Below, one piece after another: positions 32,770 through 44,859 of a DNA stretch of 64,000 nucleotides (its first letter is position 1; the number at the start of each line of letters is the position of its first letter). The notes beneath the pieces are model-generated. The model saw only the letters and a list, made by a program, of their open reading frames with translations, was not told the DNA's origin and searched no databases. The DNA is from Rhyzopertha dominica (taxonomy: Eukaryota > Arthropoda > Insecta > Coleoptera > Bostrichidae). The DNA lies in the NCBI GenBank assembly GCA_025024175.1, contig QCXZ01000064.1, positions 9,176,001-9,240,000 on the forward strand, given 5' to 3'. The position numbers and the translations under genes are program-made.

Positions 32770-35700
32770 GAGTTCATTGACCAAAGCAGACCGTCGCAGA
32801 GAGGAGTATTTGTATTGAAAAACTGGTCATAAGTCAGTAACTAAAAATGTCAAATACAGAAATAAAACTTGTTAATTCTGAAACAATAATAAATACATAG
32901 GTGAGGGCCGTGAATATTTTGTATGTTTTTGGTAGTAGGTGGCGGTGCAACTTGTCAGAAGTCGACAGTTGCGCGCGGCAAGTTTATTCGTTGTTATCGT
33001 TTCGTATCAAGTTATACTTCAACAAGTGAATTAGTGAATGTGTAATGAACTTAGTTAAATTTCGTAAAATGGATTGTTCTGCCGTAGATATGTATAACAT
33101 AATTTAATAATCTTTATTGTCAGTTTATTTCTTTTCATAGAGAAATGAAATTTTTTTAAAAGTCACAAAATTTTCGGTAACGTGTTGTTGCCAGATTTGT
33201 AAATTACTTTTTTATTATACTTCTGATCTCTATTGGACAGTAATTTTTGTATTAGAAAACAGAGAAAAGATCGTAGTTTCAAACTTAAAATGCGTTAACT
33301 GCGAATATTTGCGAATTTGAATTTTGGAAGTATTTACATACATTTACCAATTTCTAAAATAAGTACATGGTTAATACAAAGTTCAGGAACAGTTCAAAAA
33401 CTCCATTATATGAAAATAAATTATTTGGAAATTTTGGATGGATATGAAGTGGAAAGCAAAGAACAAATTTTTGAATTTTTTGACACTTGTTTAACCGGGA
33501 ATATGCCCCTACTTCATTTTTTAAGTTAATACTTCTTTTGGCGCCCTTGATAGCTATTGGATTGAGCGAATGGGTCCCTTAACTACCTTAGTACGTCATA
33601 CAACGCTGAATACAGTATTACCAATTTTACGCTAGATTTAGCGGAATTCGGGTTTTTTAAGCTGGCAAAATGACAAATTGTGGACAGCGGATTTAGGGAC
33701 TTTTACAAATGACCATATTTTTATGAACAATGCTTTGTTGNTTTAACAAAAAATTTGTTAATTTTTGCGTTTCTTTTAATACAGATTGCAACAGTACATC
33801 CAAAAATTATAGATGTATTTGTTTTGATCGTAAGAAAGCAATTCTCAATATTTTTATATGGTGACAATCTGGGCGGTTTTATTNTCTTAAGTTTTGAATA
33901 TAAATGTTGTTTTAAGTAGGTAATTATTTCGTATCCTTTATTTTAATTTGCCTTCTAGATACAATAGTAATAATTATAAAATAATAATGCAAAACAAACT
34001 GAAGAATGTAAGCTTTAACATTTCATATTACTGGAAAATTTTCTTTTCTGAACATTTTTTCATAACATTTTATCGTGTTTAAAAATAAACGGAATTTGGA
34101 TATGTAAAAACGCAATATGGCGATCATACAAAAAATGAAAACAAAAGTGTGTGTCAATGCCTCAAAAACAGTTTATAGAAAAAACTGAAAACTGCATTAC
34201 TTGAAATATTCAATAAAATATTAACAAAAATTAACATCAAATTTGTTCAATATTTCCATACAAACAGACTAAATATATAGCAGTTAATAAAAAAATATAG
34301 CAAATAATAAAAAAATATTTTTTTAAACAAATGCCGAACGATTCGTAATCGATTCGTTTTTTATTGCATATTAAATAAGCCATTAGGCTACATAACTATA
34401 CCTATTTAATCAGGTTTTGCGTCTTACCGTTTTCGATATTCCAATGGTGAGGCTTCTAAATTTAACACCCTCTATATTTTTATAAAACTTTTTTGCATCC
34501 TAACCCATAAAATGTCTTTTAAACGTAACGTATTAAAAGGTTATATCGTTTAAAGAACCATTCGATCAACAAATGTTTTTGGCCGGTTTCTGCGTGCAAA
34601 TACTCCTCTGTGCGTCGCCTTAAAAATGAATTGTTCGCCATGCTCACACTTTAATTGAACATATGTGTTGTTAGTCAACCAACAACTGCTGGACTGTGGT
34701 CAGAGTAATAATGGAAATTCTAGCAATAAAAGAGTCAATGTTCGGCCCAAGTTTAATTGTGCACACCCTATAGTAATGCGTATCAATTAAACTCGATTAA
34801 CATGACTGTTGAACTCTTACTATTAGTGATTTCAAGGGGGCACTGTTCTCCTTTTTTTTTATTAATTATATTAAAACTAAAGGTGTAGCTAAAGTAGGGA
34901 GCTAAAAAGGCATCGTAATGGGCATAACAAATAATAGTATGCTATGAAAAAATGGATTATTATGACTCACATCAAAAATAAGTTCCGACATTTGCACCCT
35001 AAAATATAAAGAACAAAACACCAAAATTCCAACATAAGTAATAACTGAGCTACACACATAAGGAGACGGAAACTGAGATGAAGCACCCTGTATAGGTAAG
35101 CAATAGATTGCAAAAAGCGATAGATTTAATTTCCTGCCGCATCTATGGAATTTTGCTGCAACGAGAATGGAACCGGGCACGGCAGTAATAAATGCGTTCC
35201 CTCGTAGGCTCCAATTAGTAGGTAATAAGAATCATAAGAGCAAGTTCGGCGTGGGCGGCATGGATCTAGGAGCATCCGTTCATTTCTGAACTTGTTTCAG
35301 TGCTTCTTAATTCAACAAGCAATAAACCTAATGAAAAAATAGCAAACATATCAGAGTATTATGAACCTGTTGTGCAAACATTGCCCACACGGGCACGGCC
35401 TTTATTTGTACTTCGTTATTGCGACTGGAACTCGTAAATAACCTTTAACAAGGAAGAGGGTGGAGGAGACGACGATCTCCTTTTCGAATATCATGTGAAA
35501 GCATTATACGACTCCCAATTAGGTGAAAAAGTCTTATTGAGATAGTATCGTGAAAATGCCGTTGTAACGGGAGGAAGTACCCAGCCATTTCGGCGTATCA
35601 TGGATACGATCACGCACCACAGGTATTTTTCATGAAGCTTGCCATCGCATAAAGCTCGCGACGTATAATGTTGATATTTGGCACACGCCGTCTTTCCACT

Positions 35701-35800
35701 TCTGAGATCATAGTAACCAGGGCAAAATTTGATACATCGTTAATGCTTAAATAATTAGGCAATAAGCTTTGTCTTGCTGAATGTTCTGTTAGTGTAAACT
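32770..35800. other. No gene recognised over ~3 kb
   Basis: Short frames (33317-33529 plus, 34902-35180 minus) carry no recognisable motif. At 35380-35640 the DNA is GC-richer, with a plus-strand open stretch EYHVKALYDSQLGEKVLLR that looks coding but is unidentified. 'caccctgtatagg' near 35083 and 'cacaccctatag' near 34760 may be decayed mariner-type ends, not paired with confidence. Two Ns lie near 33741 and 33884. Confidence 0.4.
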
Positions 35801-36200
35801 AATATACAGTAGCGTGCAAAAAACCGGACACCGAGTGAAATTTTTTTTGTACGTCGATAACTCGTGAATGAAGTTACCAATTGACACGGGGTTTTTTACT
35901 GTTTGATTCTCATTTTCTTGTTGATATTTCCAATAAATATCGTTGAGATTATGGTATCACGTTTCAATGCGTATCAAAATCTAACCGTGCAAAAAACCGG
36001 ACACTCACAAATTTATAGTAAAACATAAAATTTATTTAAAGAACCACAAAATTAACATTTATCTGACACAACTATGGATTAATATTTAGTCGCAAAACTC
36101 TTTACGGCAATCACAGCAGCACAACGGGACGGCACGAAGTCCACCAAACTGATGATTTTCTAGAGGAGAATTTTCTTCTATTCCGCCTCCAGCGCTGCCA

Positions 36201-36416
36201 TCAAGTCGTCCGCTTTCTTAAATTTTCCCACAAGTGCTCGATCGGATTGAGGTCCGGCGACTGTGCTGGGTACTGCACATTGTTTTGGTGGCGTGCGGAA
36301 GCATAAACTCTTCCAATATTTTCCGATATTGGTTGGCGTTCATCTTGCCGTCCACACGTCACAGCGGACCGACCAAGGCTGAAGCAGCCTGAAAGATAGA
36401 CTATAGCATAGTTCAC
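36201..36416 (-). pseudogene. Tc1 transposase C-terminal half, left arm
   Basis: The reading QYPAQSPDLNPIEHLWENLR includes the NPIE motif (third catalytic residue). The frame begins with NYAIVYLSGCFSL, a region that should lie before the catalytic 'D.A..H' segment, and joins shortly after to 'ARHQNNVQYP', so the second catalytic block has been lost. It is the inverse counterpart of 36538-37060. Confidence 0.75.
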
Positions 36417-36537
36417 ACTCTCAGAAATTTTTAGGAAAGATTACCATCGAATCATTACGTTTCCACCACCGTGCTTGATAGTGGGGACTTTATAATGGTG
36501 TTCGAAGCGTTTTCAGACCGGCCGGCGCACGTACCGA

Positions 36538-37060
36538 ATGCCGTCCGAAGATACCATATTAAATTTACTTACATCCGACCACAAGATTTTCGAACCGGTT
36601 CTGATGGTCGAATTCTTGTGGTCGCATGAGAGTAAATTTAATTTGGTATCTTCGGGCGGCATTCGGTTCGTGCGCCGGCCGAACGGAAATTGCTTCGACC
36701 ACCCTTATCAAGTCCCCACTATCAAGCACGGTGGTAGAAACGTAATGATTTGGGGTAATCTTCTCTAAAAATTTCTGGAAATGTGAACTATGCTATAGTG
36801 TATTTTTTAGACCGCTTCAGCTGTGAATTGGTCGGTCTGCTGAGACGTGTGGACGGCAAGATGAACACCAACCAATATCGTTTTATATTAGAAGAGGTTA
36901 TGCTTCCGCACGCCACCGAGAAAATGTGCAGTGCCCAGCACAGTCGCCGGACCTCAATCCGATCGAGCACTTGTGGGAAGAGCTAGGAAGGCGCGTCCGC
37001 GTCGGAAAATTTAAGAAAGCGGACGACTTGATGGCTGCGCTGGAGGCGGAATAGAAGAAA
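36538..37060 (+). pseudogene. Tc1 transposase C-terminal half, right arm
   Basis: In order and with frame changes: LMVEFLWSHESKFNLVSSG (normally 'FSDES'), IRFVRRPNGNCFDHPYQ, IKHGGRNVMIWGN, a stop, then NTNQYRFILEEVMLPHA, NPIEHLWEELGRRVR and KFKKADDLMAALEAE. This is the 3' two thirds of a Tc1-family DDE transposase with at least three disruptions. Confidence 0.75.
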
Positions 37061-37739
37061 ATTCCTCTCAAGAAAATAATCAGTTTGGTCGACTCCGCTG
37101 TGCTGCTGTGATTGCTGTAAAGGGTTATGCGACTAAATATTGATCCATAGTTCTGTCAGATAAATGTTAATTTAGTGGTTTTTTAAATAAACAAAGTGTT
37201 TTACTAAATTTGTGGAAGTGTCCGGATTTTTTCACGTCTAGATTTTGATATGCATTGAAACGTGATACCATATAACTTTTCATACAGTGAAACAATCTCA
37301 ACGGTATTTATTGGAAATGTTAACAAGAAAATGAGAATCAAACAGCAAAAAACTCCGTGTCAATTGGTAACTTCATTCACGAGTTATCCGACGTTCAAAA
37401 AAATTTCACTCAGTGTCCGATTTTTTTTGCACGCTACTGTATCTGTGTCGTTACACATAACCTGATTTTTATCAACGTCAGGAGACATAACAATGTTATC
37501 ATTATTATTAGTGATTGTTTCCTGATATGTGTTAACATCTAATAGTAATCGGCGAATATGTTCTTGTCCTATCCGGCGGGACCGTTTTCCGCACTTAATA
37601 AAGTCATTAATGTCTACCTGTGATGGCCAAAACTAGTACAACCGTTTTGCGCACCTAAGGTATTTCATATTTTTCGGTTTTCACACAATCGGCTGGTAAA
37701 ATTCATTCTACTTATAAGTAATTTACTGGACTTTATTAC

Positions 37740-38207
<468 letters not shown>

Positions 38208-38369
38208 TATATATTACTATGGACCGGTTTCTCTTCTCTATTTTAATCTAAAATCAACCCTATTTTTAAAATCTAAACCTATCACATACCTCAATTTAAG
38301 GTGTTGTCATGATTACTGGGTTAATTTTAGCTAACATCAACTTTAACAAAGAGAAGAGAAACAGACCCA

Positions 38370-39650
38370 ATGTATACAGTTTATATAAAGGGATACTTTG
38401 TAGAATTTGCATTTTATTCGAATCTGAAAATAGATGTAAGAAGTGTCGCAAGTAGGCGCGTTAAAGAACAGTTAGTGGTGGCTAGTGCCAAATTTAGATT
38501 TAAAAAAATATTATCTAGTGGTGAAACGTTTTGGAAATGTACTGTGTGTACTATAGTGCCAATTTATGGACAACGGGGAAAGAAAATATAATTTCACGGC
38601 AAGATCTGAATCATTCTCATGATCTGGATCAAGTGCGTATCCGTTTTTTTTTTTCAATAACCAACATACTGTTAATAAATGTTACAGTGAGCCAAGGTGT
38701 TAAACGAAAAGTTATCGACGATATTTCAGAAAAACCAACCAAAATAATTTGTGTCGTCTTAGAATTTGAAAAAAAAAATCATGGAGACTACAAATTGTGA
38801 AGATATGACACGTATAAGAAAAGTCGCATATGAAGGAAAAATGTTCAGCCGCAAAATCTCCTAAAAAGTGCCGAAGAAACTATTTCTTTACTAAAAATCC
38901 CTTCAAGTGACAACAATCAGAGAAGAAATTTTCCTGATAGCAGCAGACGACTTCAAAAGCATAGTTATATTTTATAACATTTACACCTCAAATTGTTATT
39001 GTTGGCTTCGAGGCCGTACTATCTAATTGGCAAAATATATCATCTTTAATTGGTTGCAGATTCTATTTATATCAGAGTTGGTTTAGAAAAATTTAAGAAT
39101 TAGGTTTAGCGACCCATTATAGAACAGCGGCTTGTGAAATAGGAAAATGGATAAATTACGTTTTCGGTTTGGTACATTTAAAGCCCGAAGATATATCAGA
39201 CTGTTTTGTTTTTGACTTAATGAGCTTTCAGCCAAAGTGTGTCAAGCTATATAAATTTTCTGATTATTTAATCGATAATTATATTGGTGATTCAGCCATT
39301 TTTCTTACGGAAATTTGGGTTTCTTACGAACCAAGTCTCCGAAAAACCACAAACTGCTGTGAATCTTTTCATTCACGATTTAATAAAAATTTTTATGCCC
39401 CACATCCATATGTCTTTCAGTTTTTAAAAGTCCTCAATAATGTACAGACTAAGACTTATGTTAAATTACAGAACGTTCACACATCAAAAAAAATAAAGAT
39501 GCAGGTGTACTAAAGCGTGATGAATTCGTAGAAACCAAAATTAAAGAACTAGATAATAATCACATTACTCGTTTAAAATATGTACAGTGCTTAGGATATT
39601 CTATCAAGCTAATCAGTTGAATTACATTCTGAACTTTACACAAGCTGTTT
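38370..39650 (+). pseudogene. FLYWCH/MULE transposase-like protein relic
   Basis: The plus strand shows FRFKKILSSGETFWKCTV and then YYSANLWTTG with a NHSHD end, in FLYWCH zinc-finger order (F.F.K....G..YW.C......A...T....HNH). A linker follows: VKRKVIDDISEKPTKII, and SAEETISLLKIPSS. Then come MULE-transposase-like blocks: IVIVGFEAVLSNW, GCRFYLYQSWF, GLATHYRTAACEIGKWINYV and VHLKPEDISDCFVFDLMS, ending KTTNCCESFHSRFNKNF. Proteins with this order are common in insect MULE-type elements. Several frameshifts and an N-terminal shift make it inactive. It sits within the doubled inverted ends described for 37575-39839. Confidence 0.7.
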
Positions 39651-39844
39651 TCTAAAATGAAGTGTATGTAAACATGTAATTGCTCTGTAAGTATATTTTA
39701 AATAAATCCTGTTAAACATGATATTTATTTATTTCCATCTTGACCTCTATTTAGTATCGCGTTGGAAGCTTCTTAGTCTACTTTCGGTGCGCAAAACAGT
39801 CGTCTGCATCTAACCGATGTGCGCAAAACGGTTCCGCCCACCAC

Positions 39845-41500
39845 GTCCCATATCTTAAATTTCTTAGTGAAGCCTGCCTTTCACCCTATTTTACGCTTAC
39901 TGATCCTAAATTTTCGGGATAAAAGTCCACAAGTGAGTGAAGGAAATGTATTTTGACACTTATGAAGCAACATATCACTTGAAATTTGCCAATATGCATT
40001 ACAATAATTGGTTTACAATCAGGATCTTTGCAACTACCCAGAAATTTACTGAAGGCATTTTTGAAGACAACCTAAATTCGTTTTTCCGTTACTGTTATGC
40101 TACTCTCAAATTTTTTATCGTTTATAAGCTTACGGATATCTGGACCAGCAAATTCGTATAAATCTGGACATTTTTGCTGCACTTATTTGAAACAATTTTC
40201 ATCTTTTAGAACAGTCCTGATAAACTCCTTCATTAAGCTTAATTTTATGGTCCGAGGGAGTAACAATACCTACCTTATTTGGAGCAACTAAGCTGCTCCG
40301 AATCACATTCTTGGTTCCTGGTTGAAAATTTATACTTTTCTGCCATTTTTGACCCAATGATGTGTTTTATCACGACTGTCCCACTGGCAAATGAAACAAG
40401 GGAACTTTGTATACATATCTGTCTTGTTAGTACAAATGCATTTGTTTCCACGGTAAACAAAAGCAGCTTTAAGGCTTCTTTTCGATGAATCTATAATCAT
40501 CCTCCATATTAAATTTTATCCTCTACCCAGGGACATCCGAATAGTAAACCAGATACTTCTTCTTCCTCGGAGTACTTAACAAATTCCTTTTCTCAATTCT
40601 AGTACCAACGAAAAGAGGTTTCTTTGGTCAATATGTTTTTTATGTATGTTTCCCGACGTTAGAATGATGGTCAGGCAGGTAGAGTAAAAAATGGAGCCGA
40701 AAAAAATTATGATAAATGTTCATAAAAATTGATCCCGATCTGATCCCAAGAAAACGTAATGTGGTAGAAATTTTATATTATATTTTTCGAAATTAACACC
40801 AAAAATAGATTCTGTTCACCTTATTCATCGCAGGCCTGTAATCAATATAGGTGAGAATATTTGTTAATTCAAACCACATAATCCACTAGCAGTAAGAACA
40901 AATTAATCTATTTTTATCCAATTTCCTATATAAGTATTAACTATAGGTTGCACATACTGTCTATTAGTTTTTTCTCCCGTGGTACACACTGCACATTGGA
41001 ATTGGGGTAACGGTAACGCTTATGTAATTCATCATATTTATCACGCGTAGCTTACATAAACTAAATTCAATATAATCTACGCGTTCGGGCAGCATTAGTT
41101 GCTAACACAGCGAAGGATGATGTAATTCCTGCAAAGCAGCTAAGGTTAATTAACAGAGAATCCACATAAGCTCCATTTATACAAGTGCCGAGAAACAGAG
41201 TGTTTCCGGTCGTAATCCATCATCGGTTGCTTATCGGCGGTGTTTAGCACAATACAAACTGAATAATTCCCATAGGCCGAAATGGCGGTATTATATCAAT
41301 CATACCTAAATCGAGTGCACATTTTCGGTTCAACTGGTGTTGCAAATGATGCTGGGGGTTGTACAAAACTTTTTTATGTACTCGAAAGTTGGAATGTCTG
41401 TTTTTAAAGTTTCCGATCCTTGTTTGGTAGATATATAAAATATATTAAAAGCGTATTAAGGACATAATTGCGTTAGCTACATTCTGGCTGTATGAAAACC
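39845..41500. other. No gene recognised
   Basis: Several overlapping short frames occur at 39937-40488 on both strands, none with a motif. 'tcacgcgtagctt' and 'tctacgcgttcgg' near 41043-41095 recall the subterminal words of the hAT element at 19.6-20.5 kb and may mark another decayed end. Confidence 0.35.
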
Positions 41501-42287
41501 TACCCGCTAAACATAGTATATATCGGAAACATTTCAAATCTTCAAATGTATTGCATAAATGAAACGTTTGGGAGGTACATTTAGGTAATGTTTCGGTAAC
41601 GTGTATTTTGAGTCCATACTGATTTGCAACGTATCTGCAATGTTCGTTATTTGCGCTTGAGGAACGTTTCTGCAATATGACATAAACTTAACATTAACAT
41701 AACTTTCTTGACGTATGTTAGGTACGTATAACATAGGTATGTATCACATTCAAAGATAACATTAAGGATTGGGCCCGAAAGAGAAAAAAGGATATGAAAG
41801 ATCTGTCTCAAATAACGATAGGAAGCGAACCATCTACTTTTGCAAAACAGAACCACTTATTGAATATTTACAGAAAAATGAATGTTTATCTGACTGACAA
41901 AAGATTTAACTAGGCCCTAAAGTATTTTCAAATAAATATTCTTACTATTTTTGTTGAAATTATTACTAATTGTGAGGTCTACATCACAGATTATATTTGA
42001 CTTTTTACAAATTATAGTTATTATTATGTCGGATAGATCCTACTTAAAATTTCTACACGACGTTTACTATTGGAACATTCTTGTTGCCATAGTGCTGTGA
42101 TTGGCAATGTAGCAAACAGTTGGCAGCGGCGCGGCGTGTTTTGATCGCGCAAGGAGCAGGTGCAGATTGCAGAACACAGAGCGGCAGAGATTGACATAAC
42201 CTGCTTAGCGTAAAGTGTTGTGGTTTTTGGTTTTGATCAGTTTTGTTGCAGTTTAGGCTATAAGAAATCAGCCCGTGGCATAGAATG

Positions 42288-42298
42288 TGGCATGGAAG
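42288..42298 (+). CDS. Possible first exon (ATGGAAG, donor GTAAGC)
   Basis: A GC-richer block from about 42110 to 42300 (many CG dinucleotides) ends at 'cATGGAAG' followed by GTAAGC, a good donor. It could be a promoter/5' untranslated segment with a very short first coding exon. It lies centrally in the candidate element 41504-43217, upstream of the two pieces at 42500 and 42672 on the same strand. Confidence 0.25.
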
Positions 42299-42504
42299 GT
42301 AAGCGTTTTTCGGATAGTACCCATATTTCATATACAGTGCTGTATCTGGTTGGCAGAAGTAGTTATAAAAATTACTTTTGAAGGCGGTTACAGAAAATAT
42401 TTCATTGTAAATTTATAGCAGTGTTCATGAACAGAAAAGAAAAACAATTATGCAAATTACAAAACTTGCATATAATAAAAGTAAAAAAAACTGCTAAACA
42501 ATAA

Positions 42505-42620
42505 AAAATTGCTGATCTTTCTGATGCAGACTTCCAAACTGAGGTTTCCACGTGGTTTCGTCAGGCAACACCGAGATATCAGAGATCATAGTAACAGCAT
42601 AAGGGGAATGGCCAATTTGT
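42505..42620 (+). pseudogene. Exon-like fragment, unknown protein
   Basis: The plus strand reads IADLSDADFQTEVSTWFRQA, followed by TPRYQR. After a one-base shift it continues DHSNSIRGMANL, immediately before a consensus donor (TTTGTAAGT at about 42616-42624). The codon composition looks coding. The frameshift means it is broken in this copy. No family is recognised. Confidence 0.35.
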
Positions 42621-42671
42621 AAGTATATCTACACCACAATGTTGGTTTTACTTTTAATAATTTTTGTTTAG

Positions 42672-42735
42672 GTGAACAGTTTGAAGATTCTGAACTTCCG
42701 AATGTAGTTTACCTGTTAAATTTAGTGCAGTGTAT
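42672..42735 (+). CDS. Exon-like fragment after a strong splice acceptor
   Basis: The acceptor 'aatttttgtttag' ends at 42671 and is followed by GEQFEDSELPNVVY and then a hydrophobic stretch. The phase could continue the 42505-42620 piece. The function is unknown. It could be the third exon of a small gene carried by the candidate element. Confidence 0.28.
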
Positions 42736-43280
42736 GCCATATGGATTGCTGTTGTTTGTTTCATTTACTTCGCATCTGATGCTGTTATATTTTTGTTTGT
42801 GTATATATATGTAACTACTTTCTTATAATTTCTTATTTTACACATATTGTTTTGTCTACTTATTATGCTTAGATTACGTAAATTATTATTGTGTATGCAC
42901 ATATGTAAACACTTCGTTTTCTTGAAAAATAAATTGTATATTTAATTAGTAACAATTAATATTAATAAATACCCCAAATACAGTTTCAAATGCATTGTTG
43001 TAACGTTTAAAAAAGTACATATTGTAAACATTTCATAAATATACGCTTTAAAATGTTTCGTAATGTTTCTTTCGTAACATTTCAGTGAAACATTCCTGAG
43101 GTAGGACATCTTCACAAACATAAATATTCATGAAACATTCCTGCAGCGAAATACGAAATGTTACAATATTACATTGCCTGTTTCAGATATGTTTCTGATA
43201 CCGAAAATTGTTTAGTGGGTAGTAGGTATAGGTTGTTTATTTGGATAGCTTAATGTTCTAAAATAAGATTTTGTTTACAG

Positions 43281-43544
43281 GTATATTTTTTACTAAACAA
43301 ATGCAAGCTCAATACAGCTTTACAGATGAACCCGAATATATTTATAAACGGGAAAGCTCAGCTGCTCACCAGGTTGTTTATTCGTTTATTTTGCTTTTCG
43401 TGCAGTAAACAAAAAGAAGTTTCCCTCGAAATAAAATTATTTGCTCAAGAAGCAGAAAAGAAATTGGCTCCCGAAATGTTTGAAGAAGTTTATGGTAGAG
43501 GGTATGATAAGGTTTTAGGATGGATGGCGCAAAAAGAGTTATGA
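43281..43544 (+). pseudogene. Terminal-exon-like coding stretch, unknown protein
   Basis: A strong acceptor (ttttgtttacag) ends at 43280. The next 92 bases read FTKQMQAQYSFTDEPEYIYK, then RESSAAHQ. A 33-base pyrimidine-rich piece with GT...CAG limits follows (43373-43405), too short for an intron. Then KQKEVSLEIKLFAQEAEKKL and APEMFEEVYGRGYDKVLGWM lead to a TGA at 43542-43544. The two halves are one base out of phase, so the copy is broken or the splice sites differ. It looks like genuine protein sequence, but I do not recognise it. It converges with the YqaJ relic on the opposite strand. Confidence 0.4.
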
Positions 43545-43864
43545 TTGAACAACGAATTTGTTGTTAGTCGACATGAACGAATTATTCACGAGGTTGAAGT
43601 CTTCCGCTCTTTAATGTGTTCATTTCAAACTGCAAATCATGATAAGTATTACAACATATACTTATACGGTGTCCCAAATTAAGCTTCCCCGATAGACAAT
43701 ATTTCCAAAAGTTATGAACATTTTTAGATAATTCTTTTTTTTAATGAAAGAAGGGAAAATAAAACACAAATTTAAGGTTTTGTTAAAGTTTATTTATTAA
43801 CAATGTAGAAAACAAAAATAAAAAAAGATGCAAAAAAATGAAGCAATAAACAACAATTAATTTT

Positions 43865-44850
43865 TTAAAACGAATTCAGCCTACGCTGGAAGATAATGTT
43901 TTTTTTATAAAATCCTATTAACTTGGAAATCACATGCTTCCAACAATTTTCGTCCTTATACATTTTTTCATGTAAAATCCCCTCTTTTGACCATATCACA
44001 AAATAGCAATAACTTCTTCTAGTTATAAAAAGCTGTCCTTGCAGCTGAAAATAATAATTATGATTTCTTTTTAATCTTAATTCATTATTTTCAATAGTGG
44101 CATATTTTATTTTATTTTCCAAAATCGCTTGTTTCAGGCTTACGTCTTTTGAAGTAAATTGTCATTTTACTTATATTCGCCCTTCACCGTCGAGTAATCT
44201 ATCTGGTGAAGCCGCTAAAAATGGATATTTATTAGAAATAAAGGCCACATCGTTCAGTTGACTTATTCATAATTGTTTCAAAATCCCTTACGGCAATATC
44301 CTCATTATCATTCCCGTAACGGGTGAAATTTCGGTTGCATTATATCTCGTATAGTATTTGCGGGATTTGTTGTGGCTTTCATTTTTATAATTCTTCCAAA
44401 ATTTGACGCAGTCACTCTTTTTTTTCCTCTCGATTAGACAGAGCGGCGAATCCTTTTGGTCACGAGTTGCAAAACAAATTTTGTTGATTTCTTCCGGTGT
44501 TTTTTAATGACTTTTTTTTAATGGCTGTTCACATTCTTCTTGAATCTCTTCAACTTCTATTAAGCGCCCGTAATCACCATATGCCTCTTCTACATCTCGC
44601 GTCCGATTTACCTTTGCCTTTTGATTGTTTTTTCTTTTTCAATGATTAGTACATTTTATTTTCTTTTCTGTGAAATATATTTAGCAGTGTAGAAACCTGG
44701 AGTCGTTTTTCTTATTTTCTCTAAGTATTGAATTTTTGTGTTGTAGGCGATTGCAGCAGCATTTTCCCGCATAGTGTAACCTCCCCGTTTAGAATAATCA
44801 TGAATAAGAACTAATTTTATAACTGGGTATATAGGGATGGAAGTACACAT
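43865..44850 (-). pseudogene. YqaJ-type nuclease (viral recombinase fold) relic
   Basis: The minus-strand translation, with frame changes, gives RGGYTMRENAAAIAYNTKIQ, then CFATRDQKDSPLCLIERKK and a T-(A/S)-S-N-F-G-like piece. The YqaJ core follows: REYGNDNEDIAVRDFE (conserved Glu), CGLYF..KYPFLAASPDRLL (catalytic Asp of 'SPD') and a (V/E)K-P segment. The C-terminus is LRLKRNHNYYFQLQGQLFI and YCYFVIWSKEGILHEKM. The QLQGQL motif is diagnostic of the YqaJ family, a PD-(D/E)XK exonuclease-like fold. In insects such genes are often carried by DNA transposons of the ISL2EU/IS4EU type. Stops and frameshifts make this copy dead. Confidence 0.75.
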
Positions 44851-44859
44851 AATAATAGA

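Larger units (their letters stand above)
35807..37439. mobile_element. Palindromic Tc1 element built of two transposase 3' halves
   Basis: CAGTAGCGTGCAAAAAACCG at 35807 faces its inverse ending at 37439, each next to TA. A second copy of CGTGCAAAAAACCGGACAC lies at 35986-36004, with a partner near 37208-37226, giving the IR/DR layout of Tc1 elements. The two halves are near-inverse copies meeting at gaaccggttc near 36590-36600. Each half carries the same 3' part of a Tc1 transposase: minus strand on the left, plus strand on the right. The right half reads SKFNLVSSGGIRFVRRPNG, TIKHGGRNVMIWG, then QSPDLNPIEHLWEEL with the third catalytic Glu. The first catalytic Asp is His in the right half, and the segment with the second is disrupted. 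Confidence 0.85.
41504..43217. mobile_element. Candidate element, ends CTACCCRCTAAACA, GAAAC subterminal repeats
   Basis: CTACCCGCTAAACATAGT at the left pairs with CTACCCACTAAACAATTT on the opposite strand at the right; both are followed by a TCGGnAAC-like word. The outer ~250 bp on each side contain several GAAAC(A/G)TTT or AAATGTTTC words (about 4 left, 7 right), a layout typical of transposase-binding subterminal repeats. The centre holds exon-like pieces described separately. I found no target duplication and cannot name the superfamily. The CACTAAAC-like start could fit a CACTA/Chapaev-type element, but this is a guess. Confidence 0.45.

Noticed and set aside
34740..35095. Caccctatag / caccctgtatagg words as the two ends of one mariner
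   Set aside because: Both words point the same way and no transposase or inverted partner was found between or beside them.
36788..36970. Minus frame in the right arm of the palindromic Tc1
   Set aside because: It is the antisense of the Tc1 transposase relic, which carries the recognised motifs.
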